DNA of 64,000 bases from Romboutsia lituseburensis DSM 797 (GTDB lineage Bacteria; Bacillota; Clostridia; Peptostreptococcales; Peptostreptococcaceae), in NCBI RefSeq assembly GCF_900103615.1, contig NZ_FNGW01000010.1:1-64000 (forward strand), in the 5' to 3' direction. A model generated the notes under the pieces. The model searched no databases, was not told where the DNA came from, and was given only the letters and a program-made list of their open reading frames with translations. Position 1 is the first letter of the stretch, and the number at the start of each line of letters is the position of its first letter. Both the position numbers and the translations under genes were made by a program. Shown here piece after piece: positions 17,078-25,918 of this stretch.

Positions 17078-18160
17078 ATGGAGAAAGAGATACATATACC
17101 ATGTGAGAAAAAAAGAATAATACAATCAATGCCAATTTATATTATTACGTCATTAGTACTAATAGCAGTTTTATTTTTATCTATAGGAGTATCTGTTACT
17201 ATAGGATCTGTAGATATAAGTATAAAAGAAGTTTATGAAATTATATTTAATAAATTATTTAATTTAAATATAGTTATAGATTCAGCTGTAAATGATGTTG
17301 TATGGTTGATTAGATTACCAAGAATTATTTTAGCTATAGGGGTAGGAATTGGACTATCCGTTGTAGGAATAGTAATGCAAGCTATAGTTAAAAATCCATT
17401 GGCAGACCCATATATATTAGGTGTATCATCGGGAGCGTCTTTAGGTGCAACAGTTGCAGTTATGTTTGGAATAGGTAGTATATTTGGAACAAATGCAATA
17501 GGTGTTTGTGGATTTATAGGTGCATTTATTGTATCTATGCTTGTATTATTAATATCTAATATAGGTGGAAGGTCAAACTCAATAAAGCTCCTTTTAGCTG
17601 GAATGGCTTTAAGTTCTGTTTGTAGTGCATTTTCTAGTTTTATTGTATATTTTGCAAATAATGCTGAGGGAATGCAAAGCATAACGTTTTGGTTAATGGG
17701 AAGTTTAGCAGGAGCGAATTGGAGTGAAATACAGTTTATACTACCAACTATTTTATTAGGAACAGTATTTTTTATAACACAATATAGAACTTTAAATTTA
17801 ATGTTATTAGGAGATGAAGTTTCAGTAACATTGGGAACAGATTTACATAAATATAGACATTTATATTTAATAGTAACCTCTTTAATGATAGGTACATTAG
17901 TATATGCATCTGGTATGATTGGATTTGTTGGTTTGGTAATACCACACATTGTTAGAATGATTTTCGGAACAGATCATAAAAAGATAATACCAATAGGAGC
18001 TATATTAGGAGCTATATTCTTAATATGGGCAGACGTACTGTCTAGAACTATTATAAAAGGAACAGAGATACCTATAGGAATATTAATATCCATGATAGGA
18101 GCACCTTGTTTTATTTGGTTAATGGTTAAAAAGACGTATGGATTTGGAGGCAAAAACTAA
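17078..18160 (+). CDS. btuC: Cobalamin-type ABC transporter permease (FecCD/BtuC family)
   Basis: The protein of about 360 residues is a FecCD/BtuC permease with roughly ten membrane helices. It shows the family motifs LPRIILAIGVGIGLSVVG, KNPLADPYILGVSSGAS and GFVGLVIPHIVRMIFGTDH. I take the ATG at 17078, seven bases after the SD AGGAG; an upstream in-frame GTG at 17060 precedes the SD. The family moves B12, heme or siderophores, but the cobalamin riboswitch in front makes B12 or another corrinoid the best guess. It overlaps the ATPase gene at TAATG. No gene for the binding protein (BtuF) is present before or after, which is unusual. Confidence 0.85.
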   Translation: MEKEIHIPCEKKRIIQSMPIYIITSLVLIAVLFLSIGVSVTIGSVDISIKEVYEIIFNKLFNLNIVIDSAVNDVVWLIRLPRIILAIGVGIGLSVVGIVMQAIVKNPLADPYILGVSSGASLGATVAVMFGIGSIFGTNAIGVCGFIGAFIVSMLVLLISNIGGRSNSIKLLLAGMALSSVCSAFSSFIVYFANNAEGMQSITFWLMGSLAGANWSEIQFILPTILLGTVFFITQYRTLNLMLLGDEVSVTLGTDLHKYRHLYLIVTSLMIGTLVYASGMIGFVGLVIPHIVRMIFGTDHKKIIPIGAILGAIFLIWADVLSRTIIKGTEIPIGILISMIGAPCFIWLMVKKTYGFGGKN

Positions 18161-18927
18161 TGAATATAAAAACTGAAAAAATTTGTGTTAAAATTGGTAA
18201 TAAGCATATATTAAAGGGTATAGATATAGATGTAAATAAAAAAGAATTTATCGGAATAATAGGACCTAATGGAAGTGGAAAGTCAACTTTTCTAAAATGT
18301 ATATATAGGAACTTAAAACCTACAAGTGGGATTATTAATTTAGATAAAATAGATATAAATAAATTAACGGTGAGAGAAACTGCTAAAAAAATTAGTGTAG
18401 TATCACAACATAATCACTATAACTTCGATTTTAGTGTTGAAGATATAGTACTAATGGGTAGAGCACCTCATAAAAAAATGATGGAAAGAGATAGTATAAA
18501 AGATTATAAAATTGTAGATGAAGCATTAGAAAAAGTTAATATGAAAGACTTTAAAAAGAGAAGCTTTACAACTTTATCAGGAGGAGAACAACAAAGAATT
18601 ATATTAGCTAGAGCATTGGCTCAACAAACAGATTGTTTAATATTAGATGAACCAACTAATCATTTAGACATAAAGTATCAGCTACAATTAATGAATATAG
18701 TTAAACAATTAAATATAGAGGTAATAGCAGCAATACATGACCTAAATATAGCAGCTATGTATTGTGATAAAATTTATGTATTAAAAGATGGTGAAATTGT
18801 AGCATACGGAAAACCTAATGAAATACTGACAAAGGAATTAATAAAAGATGTTTATGAAGTAGATGCTAACATAACAATAAATAATGAAAATAACACTATA
18901 AATATAGCATATAGCCCATATATTTAA
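18160..18927 (+). CDS. btuD: Cobalamin-type ABC transporter ATPase (BtuD/FepC family)
   Basis: The 255-residue ATPase has Walker A GPNGSGKST (35-43), Q-loop VSQHNHYNFDF, signature LSGGEQQR (from 139), Walker B LILDEPTNHLD with D163, and the switch histidine in AAIHD. The sequence places it in the FepC/BtuD group that works with BtuC-type permeases. Its ATG overlaps the stop of btuC by a base pair, so translation is coupled. It is last in the two-gene unit; no clear terminator separates it from the next gene, which has its own promoter. Confidence 0.87.
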   Translation: MNIKTEKICVKIGNKHILKGIDIDVNKKEFIGIIGPNGSGKSTFLKCIYRNLKPTSGIINLDKIDINKLTVRETAKKISVVSQHNHYNFDFSVEDIVLMGRAPHKKMMERDSIKDYKIVDEALEKVNMKDFKKRSFTTLSGGEQQRIILARALAQQTDCLILDEPTNHLDIKYQLQLMNIVKQLNIEVIAAIHDLNIAAMYCDKIYVLKDGEIVAYGKPNEILTKELIKDVYEVDANITINNENNTINIAYSPYI

Positions 18928-18945
18928 ATATATATAAATAAATTG

Positions 18946-18975
18946 TTTACAAATTTTTCTAGGGTAATATATAAT
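18946..18975 (+). promoter_or_regulatory. Promoter of the four-repeat protein gene
   Basis: TTTACA (18946-18951), 18-base spacer, TATAAT (18970-18975); transcription would start about 28 bases before the start codon. Confidence 0.7.
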
Positions 18976-19010
18976 GAATTGACATAAAATTTAACAACGA
19001 GGTGATACAT

Positions 19011-19643
19011 ATGAAAAAAGTAAGTGTAGTTTTAGAAAATTTAAAGGATGAACTATCTGGTTTATTAAATGTAATGCTAGTATCAGAAAGAATGAATAGT
19101 CAAAGATGTATAGCAAAAGATGTAGATACAACTAAAACTATAATTGACCACAAAAATGAAAGTGAAGAGTTTAGCCAAGAAGATTTAAATAAAATTGGAG
19201 TGGAAATAGGCAAATTAACTCAAGACTTAAAAGGAATGGCTAATGAAATGTTAGTATCAGAAAGAATAAATAGTCAAAGATGTATAGCAAAAGACATAGA
19301 TACAACTAAAACTATAGTAGATCACAACGACAATAAAACTGAGTTTACTAAAGAAGAAATAAACAAATTAGCAGAAGAAGCTAAGCAGTTAGTAAACACA
19401 ATGTTAGTATCAGAAAGAATAAATAGTCAAAAATGTATAGCTAAAGATGTAGACACAACTAAGACTATAATAGAGCATGACAATAAAAAGGAAGAAGTAA
19501 ACAAAACAGATATAAACACTTTAATAAAAGAGTTAAAAGGTATAGTAGCAGAAATGTTAGTATCAGAAAGAATTAATAGCCAAAGATGTATAGCTAAAGA
19601 TGTAGATACAACTAAGACTATAATAGATCATAAAAACAAGTAA
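19011..19643 (+). CDS. Unrecognised protein with four Cys-containing 26-residue repeats
   Basis: The 210-residue protein has no signal peptide or membrane helix and I do not recognise it. Four copies of a 26-residue unit start at about residues 22, 80, 131 and 182. Each reads MLVSER, I/M-N-S-Q, then R/K-C-IAKD, V/I-DTTKTI and a final acidic-His pair, so each carries exactly one Cys (33, 91, 142, 193). The linkers of 25-32 residues are charged and look helical. The repeats are also very alike at DNA level (19074, 19248, 19401 and 19554 onward), which suggests recent duplication or gene conversion. I choose the ATG at 19011, seven bases after the SD GAGG, over a GTG at 19002. It has its own consensus promoter and terminator. 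Confidence 0.85.
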   Translation: MKKVSVVLENLKDELSGLLNVMLVSERMNSQRCIAKDVDTTKTIIDHKNESEEFSQEDLNKIGVEIGKLTQDLKGMANEMLVSERINSQRCIAKDIDTTKTIVDHNDNKTEFTKEEINKLAEEAKQLVNTMLVSERINSQKCIAKDVDTTKTIIEHDNKKEEVNKTDINTLIKELKGIVAEMLVSERINSQRCIAKDVDTTKTIIDHKNK

Positions 19644-19648
19644 TTATG

Positions 19649-19680
19649 AAAAGCACTTATTAATATTAAGTGCTTTTTTT
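19649..19680 (+). terminator. Terminator after the four-repeat protein gene
   Basis: The stem AAAAGCACTTA with TAAGTGCTTTT is followed by a run of T. Confidence 0.85.
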
Positions 19681-19705
19681 ATATACTAAATACTAGAATT
19701 TAGAA

Positions 19706-19753
19706 ATGAAGCCGTTTTTTAGGGAGTTGGCGACAATAATGAAGTGACTTTTT
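19706..19753 (+). repeat. Partial copy C of terminator-linked dispersed element
   Basis: GAAGCCGTTTTT, GTTGGCGACAATAATGAAG and GTGACTTTTT align with the 3' end of the full copies at 10933 and 54230. As with the others it follows a terminator. Confidence 0.5.
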
Positions 19754-19900
19754 ATTAAATTTTATGTTTCTAATAAATTTTATATATTTGATAAATAATA
19801 ATAAATGTAACTAATTCATAAAATGCTAATACTTATATAAATATACACAATCTTTTTAAATCCCAAGTTATTAAATCTTTAAATAAGGAAGTGGACATAT

Positions 19901-20704
19901 ATGATTAAAAAAAACAAATTAATCTATGGAATCATTTTTGTATTAATGATGTGTGGATTAATATGTGTATTAATTAAAGGATCAACTAAAGAAGATTTAA
20001 ATAAAGGAGAGAATCAAAGAAATTTTAAAGATCATGTTGTGTTTTATCCGCAACATCAAGATGATGAAATTTTATGGGGTGGGAGTGCAATAATTGAAGC
20101 TATTAAACAGTGTGGAAAAGATAATGTATATGTTGTATTAGTATCAGATGGATCTGGCGTAAATGTTTTTAATAACTATAAATATAAAGATTTAACTAGA
20201 AAAGAAAAAGAAGAGTTAAGAAATGTAGAATTCAAAGCAGCATTAAATCACATGGGTATAAAAGAAAAAAATATAATAATACTAGCTGATATAGATAACC
20301 ATGAAGGTACTCATTTTGATCTTATGCAAACAGTAGCATTAAATTTTGAAAAACAATTGGGAAATGTAACACATATATCACATTGTTACAAGTTAGATAA
20401 TCATCCTATGCACAGACAAAATGGAAAGGTCATACATAAACTATATGAAGAAGGTAAATTAAAGGATGTAATGTATTTCTTAAAACCTAAATATGCTGAA
20501 AAGGTAGATTCAAATAAAAAAGCTACTTATGTAGTAACTAACGATAAAGAATATAATCAAGTAAAAAATGCATGTAAAGAGTATCAATTAAAAAATAACC
20601 AAGAGCATAGATATGGAATTGGTTACACTTCTGCACATAGTTATTTTGATGAGTTATTATTAGATCCTAAATTAACTTCAATATTGTATGAAGAAGATAA
20701 GTAA
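19901..20704 (+). CDS. PIG-L family deacetylase, membrane anchored or secreted
   Basis: The 267-residue protein begins with an uncleaved-looking signal anchor (7-25), so it acts outside the membrane. The PIG-L/LmbE zinc deacetylase core follows: QHQDDE (51-56, normally PHxDDE), with H52, D54 and D55, and HPMHR (168-172), whose H171 is the usual third zinc ligand. Such enzymes remove N-acetyl groups from N-acetylglucosamine-type sugars. The Pro-to-Gln change in the first motif is outside the metal ligands. The SD is AAGGAAGTG. It stands alone between terminators; the substrate is not predictable from the context. Confidence 0.85.
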   Translation: MIKKNKLIYGIIFVLMMCGLICVLIKGSTKEDLNKGENQRNFKDHVVFYPQHQDDEILWGGSAIIEAIKQCGKDNVYVVLVSDGSGVNVFNNYKYKDLTRKEKEELRNVEFKAALNHMGIKEKNIIILADIDNHEGTHFDLMQTVALNFEKQLGNVTHISHCYKLDNHPMHRQNGKVIHKLYEEGKLKDVMYFLKPKYAEKVDSNKKATYVVTNDKEYNQVKNACKEYQLKNNQEHRYGIGYTSAHSYFDELLLDPKLTSILYEEDK

Positions 20705-20705
20705 C

Positions 20706-20781
20706 TAAAAACTATTTCAATAAATTAAATTGTATTTTAATATTAATTATATACAATAAATTTAATTGAAATAGTTTTTTT
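20706..20781 (+). terminator. Terminator after the PIG-L gene
   Basis: A long AT-rich hairpin (arms AAAACTATTTCAAT and ATTGAAATAGTTTT, extended inwards) ends in seven T. Confidence 0.8.
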
Positions 20782-20889
20782 AATAGTTACAAAAATATGT
20801 CTTTATAGTAACAAATGTTTACAAAAATACTAATATAAAAAACCTTATAGTATAATGAAAATAAGCAATAATTGGAAAGGGGGATTTAT

Positions 20890-21309
20890 ATGAAGCTATT
20901 GTGGCTAATAGTAGCTATTATATTTGGAATAGCAGAAGCTATGACACCGAGTTTAACGTTAATTTGGTTTAGTATAGGTGCCTTGATATTAATATTCTTA
21001 AGTACTTTTATTAAAAGTATTTTAATCCAAGTAATATTATTTGGAATAATATCAGTAACATTACTTATAGTAGCAACAAAAATTATAGTAAAGAAAGATG
21101 AAAATCATCAATATGATACAAATTTACAAGCTATAGTAAAGAAAAGCGGTGTTGTAAGAAAAGACATTCTTCCAAATGAAACTGGAATAGTTGTAGTTGA
21201 AAATGAAGAATGGAGTGCTATATCTGCAAATAATGAAGCAATATTAGAAAATACAGAAGTAGAAATATTAAAAATAGAAGGTGTAAAATTAATAGTAAGT
21301 AAAAAATAA
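20890..21309 (+). CDS. NfeD-family membrane protein
   Basis: The 139-residue protein is a short NfeD (NfeD1b type): three closely spaced membrane helices (1-70) followed by a small OB-fold domain (about 80-139) that ends in the conserved G-x-x-L-x-V segment. The ATG at 20890 follows the SD AAAGGGGG by seven bases; an upstream TTG at 20872 precedes the SD. It lies 18 bases before a stomatin-like gene, the standard partner of NfeD, and the two are thought to shape membrane microdomains. Confidence 0.85.
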   Translation: MKLLWLIVAIIFGIAEAMTPSLTLIWFSIGALILIFLSTFIKSILIQVILFGIISVTLLIVATKIIVKKDENHQYDTNLQAIVKKSGVVRKDILPNETGIVVVENEEWSAISANNEAILENTEVEILKIEGVKLIVSKK

Positions 21310-21327
21310 AAATTAGGGGGAGAAAAT

Positions 21328-22329
21328 ATGGAATTATCATCAATTATAGGATTAGCGCTGCCAATAGTGATTATAATAGTAGCAGTGATAATAGGATTAT
21401 CTTGTGTAAAAGTAATTAAACAATCTAAAGTAGGTATAATAATGAGGCTTGGAAAATTTAGAAAGGTAGCTGATACTGGAGTTCATTTTTTAGTACCATT
21501 TATTGATCAAATGAGTTATGTTATAGACTTGAGAGAAAATGTAGTTGATTTTCCACCTCAACCAGTTATAACTAAAGATAATGTAACTATGCAAATAGAT
21601 ACAGTTGTTTATTATAGAGTAACTGATCCTGTAAGATATGTATTTGAAATAGCAGATCCTATCACAGCTATAGAAAATTTAACAGCAACAACATTAAGAA
21701 ACTTAATTGGGGAACTTGACTTAGATGAAACATTAACATCTAGAGATGTAATAAATACTAAGATGAGATCAATATTAGATGAAGCTACAGACAAATGGGG
21801 TATAAAAGTAAATAGAGTTGAGTTAAAGAATATAATGCCTCCTCATGATATTCAAGTAGCTATGGAAAAGCAAATGAGAGCTGAAAGGGAAAGAAGAGAA
21901 TCTATACTTCAAGCAGAAGGTAATAAGTCATCATCTATATTACAAGCAGAAGGTGAAAAACAATCTGCAATATTAAGAGCTGAGGCTAAAAAAGAAGCTA
22001 TGATTCGTGAAGCTGAAGGACAAAAAGAATCTTCTATACTTAAATCACAAGGTGAGGCCGAAGCTATAAGACAGATAGCAATAGCTAAAGCCGAAGGAGA
22101 AGCAGAAGTTATATTAAGAGTGCAACAAGCTACAGCTAAAGGTCTTAGAGAAGTATTCTTAGCTATGAAAGAATCAGAAGTTGATGAAAATATGTTAGCT
22201 TTAAAATCAATGGAAGCTTTAGAAAAAGTTGCTCAAGGAAATGCAACTAAATTAGTTTTACCATCAGAAACTGTAAATTTATTAGGAACTTTTAAAGGAA
22301 TAAAAGAAGTATTAAGCGATGATAAATAG
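21328..22329 (+). CDS. Stomatin/SPFH domain protein (QmcA type)
   Basis: The 333-residue protein has one N-terminal membrane helix (8-26), an SPFH/Band 7 domain (about 27-190, with RLGKFRKVADTGVHFLVPF and VVYYRVTDP) and a long Ala/Glu-rich coiled coil (190-265) with repeated ILQAEG and EAEG units. It ends with a short hydrophobic tail typical of slipin/stomatin proteins. It belongs to the two-gene unit with NfeD and is closed by a terminator. Members form large membrane assemblies; no catalytic role is implied. The SD is AGGGGGAG. Confidence 0.92.
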   Translation: MELSSIIGLALPIVIIIVAVIIGLSCVKVIKQSKVGIIMRLGKFRKVADTGVHFLVPFIDQMSYVIDLRENVVDFPPQPVITKDNVTMQIDTVVYYRVTDPVRYVFEIADPITAIENLTATTLRNLIGELDLDETLTSRDVINTKMRSILDEATDKWGIKVNRVELKNIMPPHDIQVAMEKQMRAERERRESILQAEGNKSSSILQAEGEKQSAILRAEAKKEAMIREAEGQKESSILKSQGEAEAIRQIAIAKAEGEAEVILRVQQATAKGLREVFLAMKESEVDENMLALKSMEALEKVAQGNATKLVLPSETVNLLGTFKGIKEVLSDDK

Positions 22330-22340
22330 ATATTAATATA

Positions 22341-22387
22341 AAGACTACTTATAAAGATTATAAATGTTTATAAGTAGTCTTTTTTTA
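22341..22387 (+). terminator. Terminator after the stomatin gene
   Basis: The stem AAGACTACTTATAAA with TTTATAAGTAGTCTT is followed by T residues. Confidence 0.85.
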
Positions 22388-22693
22388 TTTTAGTAATAAA
22401 GATACCATTAAAGAAAGTTAAAAAAATAACAATTAGAAAGCGAAACAAAGTAAAAGTTATCCAAAAATGGGTTAACGTTTTCAAAACTTAATTGTCTTTA
22501 TAAGGAGAATTTTAGTTAATACAAAATTTTATAGCTTATTTTATATAAATTTGTATTAAAACATAAAAATATGCTGAAAAAAGATGTGAATTGACTGAAT
22601 TTTGCTAAAAATTGATTGTGAATAATAACACATATTGATATATAATTAAATACTATACAGGGGATTAATGAGAGGGGGAGAGCAATTTATAGT
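22388..22693 (+). other. Upstream region of the glycogen operon
   Basis: The 306 bases hold no gene I can support. A sequence at 22470-22483 (GGTTAACGTTTTCA) matches 12 of 14 positions of the CcpA cre consensus. TATAAT-like hexamers occur at 22640-22660, but none has a good -35 box at the right distance, so the promoter cannot be fixed by eye. Confidence 0.4.
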
Positions 22694-24733
22694 ATGAATC
22701 AGAAGAAGATGACTTATTATGATTCTCTAGTAAAAAGTATCGAGCAATTTAAATCTGGAGAATCATATGATAGCTATAAATTTATGGGGTGTCATATAAA
22801 TAAAGAAAAAAATATGTTTTCTTTTAATGTGTGGGCACCTAATGCGAAAGAAGTGTATTTAGTAGGGGATTTTAATAATTGGAATAATAACTCTCACCCT
22901 ATGACTAATATAGGCAATAGCGGTGTATGGAATATATCATTAAGTGAAGTAAAAGAAGGCGATTCTTATAAATATAATGTAGTAGGATGTGATAACGTAA
23001 GTCGTTTAAAATCAGATCCATATGCATTTTTTTCAGAGCTAAGGCCAAATACAGCATCTATAGTATATAATCTAGAAAGCTATAAGTGGAAAGATAAAAA
23101 TTGGCAGTTAAAAAAACAAAAATCAAATCCTAATCAGATGCCATTAAATATATATGAAGCTCATTTAGGTTCATGGAAAAGAAAGTGGGATGGAGGCTTT
23201 TTTTCATACGAAGAATTGTATGAAATGATTGATTACGTTAAAGAAATGGGATATACGCACATAGAAATTTTACCGATAACCGAACATCCGCTTGATGAAT
23301 CTTGGGGGTATCAGACAGTAGGCTATTATAGCAGCACAAGTAGACATGGTAAACCAAATGAATTTAAAGCATTTGTAGATAAGTGTCATGAAAATAATAT
23401 TGGTGTAATAGTAGATTTTGCATATAGTCACTTCTGTAAAGATAACCATGGCTTATACAAGTTTGATGGTTCACCTCAATTTGAATATAAAGATCCATTA
23501 AAATCAGAAAATATAGGGTGGGGAACTTCTCACTTTGATTTAGGAAAACCAGAAGTAAATAGTTTTTTAATTTCTAATGCTATTTATTGGTTTAATGAAT
23601 TTCATATCGATGGTATAAGAGTTGATGCAGTATCGAGTATGTTGTATCTTGATTATGATATAGGTGAATGGAAACCTAATAAATATGGTGGTAGAGAAAA
23701 CTTAGAAGCTATAGAGTTTATTAAAAAGTTTAATGAAGTAATTTATGAAAATGTAAAAAATCCGTTAATAATAGCAGAGGAATCAACTGCATGGCCAATG
23801 GTAACAGGGCCAACATATACAGGGGCTTTAGGATTTACATACAAATGGAATATGGGATGGATGAATGATACTTTGAAATATATGGAAATGGATCCGATAT
23901 ATAAAAAATATCACCATGAACTTATAACATTTTCTTTTATGTATGCATTCTCAGAAAATTATATTTTGCCATTATCTCATGATGAAGTTGTACATGGTAA
24001 AAAATCGTTACTAGACAAAATGCCAGGTGATCCTTGGCAAAAATTTGCTAATCTAAGAACTTTATATGCTTATTACATGGTACATCCAGGTAAAAAATTA
24101 TTGTTTATGGGTAGTGAGTTTGGACAAGGATTAGAGTGGAGATATGCATATGGATTAGAATGGGAGTTATTAGAAAGAGAGCCTCATATGGCTATAAAAA
24201 ATTATGTAAAAGATCTTAATTGTTTATATAAAAATGAAAAAGCGTTATATGAAATTGATAATAGTTATGAAGGGTTTGATTTTATAGATCCTCACAATAA
24301 TGAGCAAAGTGTAATCGTTTTAATGAGAAAAGGAAAGAAAACAGAAGATTTTATAATAGCGGTTATAAACTTTACACCATTAGTACATTATGATTATAAA
24401 ATAGGAGTTCCTTATCCTGGAGTATATGAAGAAGTATTTAATACTGATGATAAGAATTATGGTGGTTCGGATCAAACTATGAAAAATGCAGAACTAGTTG
24501 CTCAAAAAGAAAAATGGCATAATAAAGAATACCATATAAAAATAAAAGTACCTCCATTAGGCGCAACATTTATAAAAGGTAAGTATAATTTAGAAAAAAT
24601 AAATAAAATTGAAATTAAGAAAACAGAGAAGATATTAATTGGTGGAAACAATGAAATTGTATCTAGTATAAATAATAAGAAAAATAAAACTAAGAAAAGT
24701 AAAGATACAAACAAAAAAATTATAAAAATATAA
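22694..24733 (+). CDS. glgB: 1,4-alpha-glucan branching enzyme
   Basis: The 679-residue enzyme makes the alpha-1,6 branches of glycogen. A CBM48 domain (about 25-115, FNVWAPNAKEVYLVGDFNNW) precedes the GH13 barrel with nucleophile D311 (GIRVDAV), the acid in AEEST (362-363) and D430 in LSHDEVVHG. After the normal family end near PPLGATFIKGK there is an extra tail of about 48 residues rich in Lys and Asn (NKKNKTKKSKDTNKK), which is unusual. The ATG is 13 bases from the SD GAGGGGGAG, longer than normal; no better in-frame start is present. It opens a six-gene operon. Confidence 0.95.
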   Translation: MNQKKMTYYDSLVKSIEQFKSGESYDSYKFMGCHINKEKNMFSFNVWAPNAKEVYLVGDFNNWNNNSHPMTNIGNSGVWNISLSEVKEGDSYKYNVVGCDNVSRLKSDPYAFFSELRPNTASIVYNLESYKWKDKNWQLKKQKSNPNQMPLNIYEAHLGSWKRKWDGGFFSYEELYEMIDYVKEMGYTHIEILPITEHPLDESWGYQTVGYYSSTSRHGKPNEFKAFVDKCHENNIGVIVDFAYSHFCKDNHGLYKFDGSPQFEYKDPLKSENIGWGTSHFDLGKPEVNSFLISNAIYWFNEFHIDGIRVDAVSSMLYLDYDIGEWKPNKYGGRENLEAIEFIKKFNEVIYENVKNPLIIAEESTAWPMVTGPTYTGALGFTYKWNMGWMNDTLKYMEMDPIYKKYHHELITFSFMYAFSENYILPLSHDEVVHGKKSLLDKMPGDPWQKFANLRTLYAYYMVHPGKKLLFMGSEFGQGLEWRYAYGLEWELLEREPHMAIKNYVKDLNCLYKNEKALYEIDNSYEGFDFIDPHNNEQSVIVLMRKGKKTEDFIIAVINFTPLVHYDYKIGVPYPGVYEEVFNTDDKNYGGSDQTMKNAELVAQKEKWHNKEYHIKIKVPPLGATFIKGKYNLEKINKIEIKKTEKILIGGNNEIVSSINNKKNKTKKSKDTNKKIIKI

Positions 24734-24761
24734 ATTAACTAAGATTTAAGGGGGATATCTA

Positions 24762-25916
24762 GTGAAAAAGGAAATGTTATCAATGATTTTGGCAGGGGGT
24801 CAAGGTTCAAGATTAGGAGTTTTTACAAAGAGGATAGCTAAACCAGCAGTGTCATTTGGTGGTAAATATAGAATAATAGACTTTGTATTGAGCAATTGCT
24901 CAAATTCTGGAGTAGACACAGTAGGTGTCCTAACGCAATACAGACCATTGATACTAAATTCTCATATAGGTATGGGGAGCCATTGGGATTTAGATAGAAT
25001 AAATGGAGGAGTATATATATTACAACCTTATATGAATGAAAAAGAAGGTAACTGGTATAAGGGTACAGCACATGCTATAAACCAAAATATGAACTTTATA
25101 GATAGTTATAATCCTAAATATGTACTTATATTATCAGGTGACCATATATATAAAATGGACTACAGCAAAATGCTAGAATATCACAAAGAAAAAAATGCTA
25201 AAGCAACAATTGCTGTAATAGAAGTTCCATGGGATGAAGCATCTAGATTTGGAATAATGAATACTAATACAGATGGAAGTATATATGAATTTGATGAAAA
25301 GCCAAAGAGTCCTAAGAGTAACTTAGCGTCTATGGGTGTTTATATATTCGATTGGGAAATGTTAAAAAGCTATTTTTTAGAATCTCAAAAAGAAAATTTA
25401 AATTATGATGATTTTGGTAAAGATTTAATACCTAAAATGTTAGAAGATAATGTGGGGATGTATGCATACCCATTTAAAGGATATTGGAGAGACGTAGGTA
25501 CTATACAAAGCCTATGGGAAGCTAATATGGATCTTATAAAATCAAGAGATGTTTTAGATTTACAAGATCCTAAATGGAAGATATATACAAATACTATGGC
25601 TATGCCACCTCAATATGTTGGTAAAGATGCTAAAACTACCAATTCATTAGTTGCAGATGGCTGCATAATACTAGGAAAAGTTGAGAATTCTGTACTATCT
25701 CATGGTGTAGAGGTTGGAGAAAGCAGTGAAATAAAAGATTCGGTTATAATGCCTAATGTAAAGATAGGAAAAAATGTAATTATAGAAAAAGCAATGATAG
25801 GTGAAGGAGCAGTAATAGAGGATAATGCAATTATAAAGAACGAGAATAATGAAATAAATGTAGTATCAGAATATGAGATTGTAAAAGCTGAGTTAGTATT
25901 ACAGGGGGGGATGTAA
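24762..25916 (+). CDS. glgC: Glucose-1-phosphate adenylyltransferase
   Basis: The 384-residue protein makes ADP-glucose from glucose-1-phosphate and ATP. It has the nucleotide-binding loop AGGQGSRLG (12-20), the [15 protein letters not shown] segment that binds activator and substrate, and a C-terminal left-handed beta helix (from about 290). It starts at a GTG with SD AGGGGG. In Clostridia and Bacilli it works in complex with GlgD, whose gene follows three bases after its stop. Confidence 0.95.
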   Translation: MKKEMLSMILAGGQGSRLGVFTKRIAKPAVSFGGKYRIIDFVLSNCSNSGVDTVGVLTQYRPLILNSHIGMGSHWDLDRINGGVYILQPYMNEKEGNWYKGTAHAINQNMNFIDSYNPKYVLILSGDHIYKMDYSKMLEYHKEKNAKATIAVIEVPWDEASRFGIMNTNTDGSIYEFDEKPKSPKSNLASMGVYIFDWEMLKSYFLESQKENLNYDDFGKDLIPKMLEDNVGMYAYPFKGYWRDVGTIQSLWEANMDLIKSRDVLDLQDPKWKIYTNTMAMPPQYVGKDAKTTNSLVADGCIILGKVENSVLSHGVEVGESSEIKDSVIMPNVKIGKNVIIEKAMIGEGAVIEDNAIIKNENNEINVVSEYEIVKAELVLQGGM

Positions 25917-25918
25917 TA

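Noticed and set aside
17233-17949. Open frame of 238 codons on the minus strand inside btuC
   Set aside because: It is a shadow of the permease; there is no SD or promoter, and the conserved motifs are all in the plus frame.
19074-19631. Regularly spaced DNA repeats that could suggest a CRISPR-like array
   Set aside because: The units are 78 bases, 153-174 bases apart and in frame, with protein-level conservation. They encode protein repeats, not spacers; no cas gene is present.
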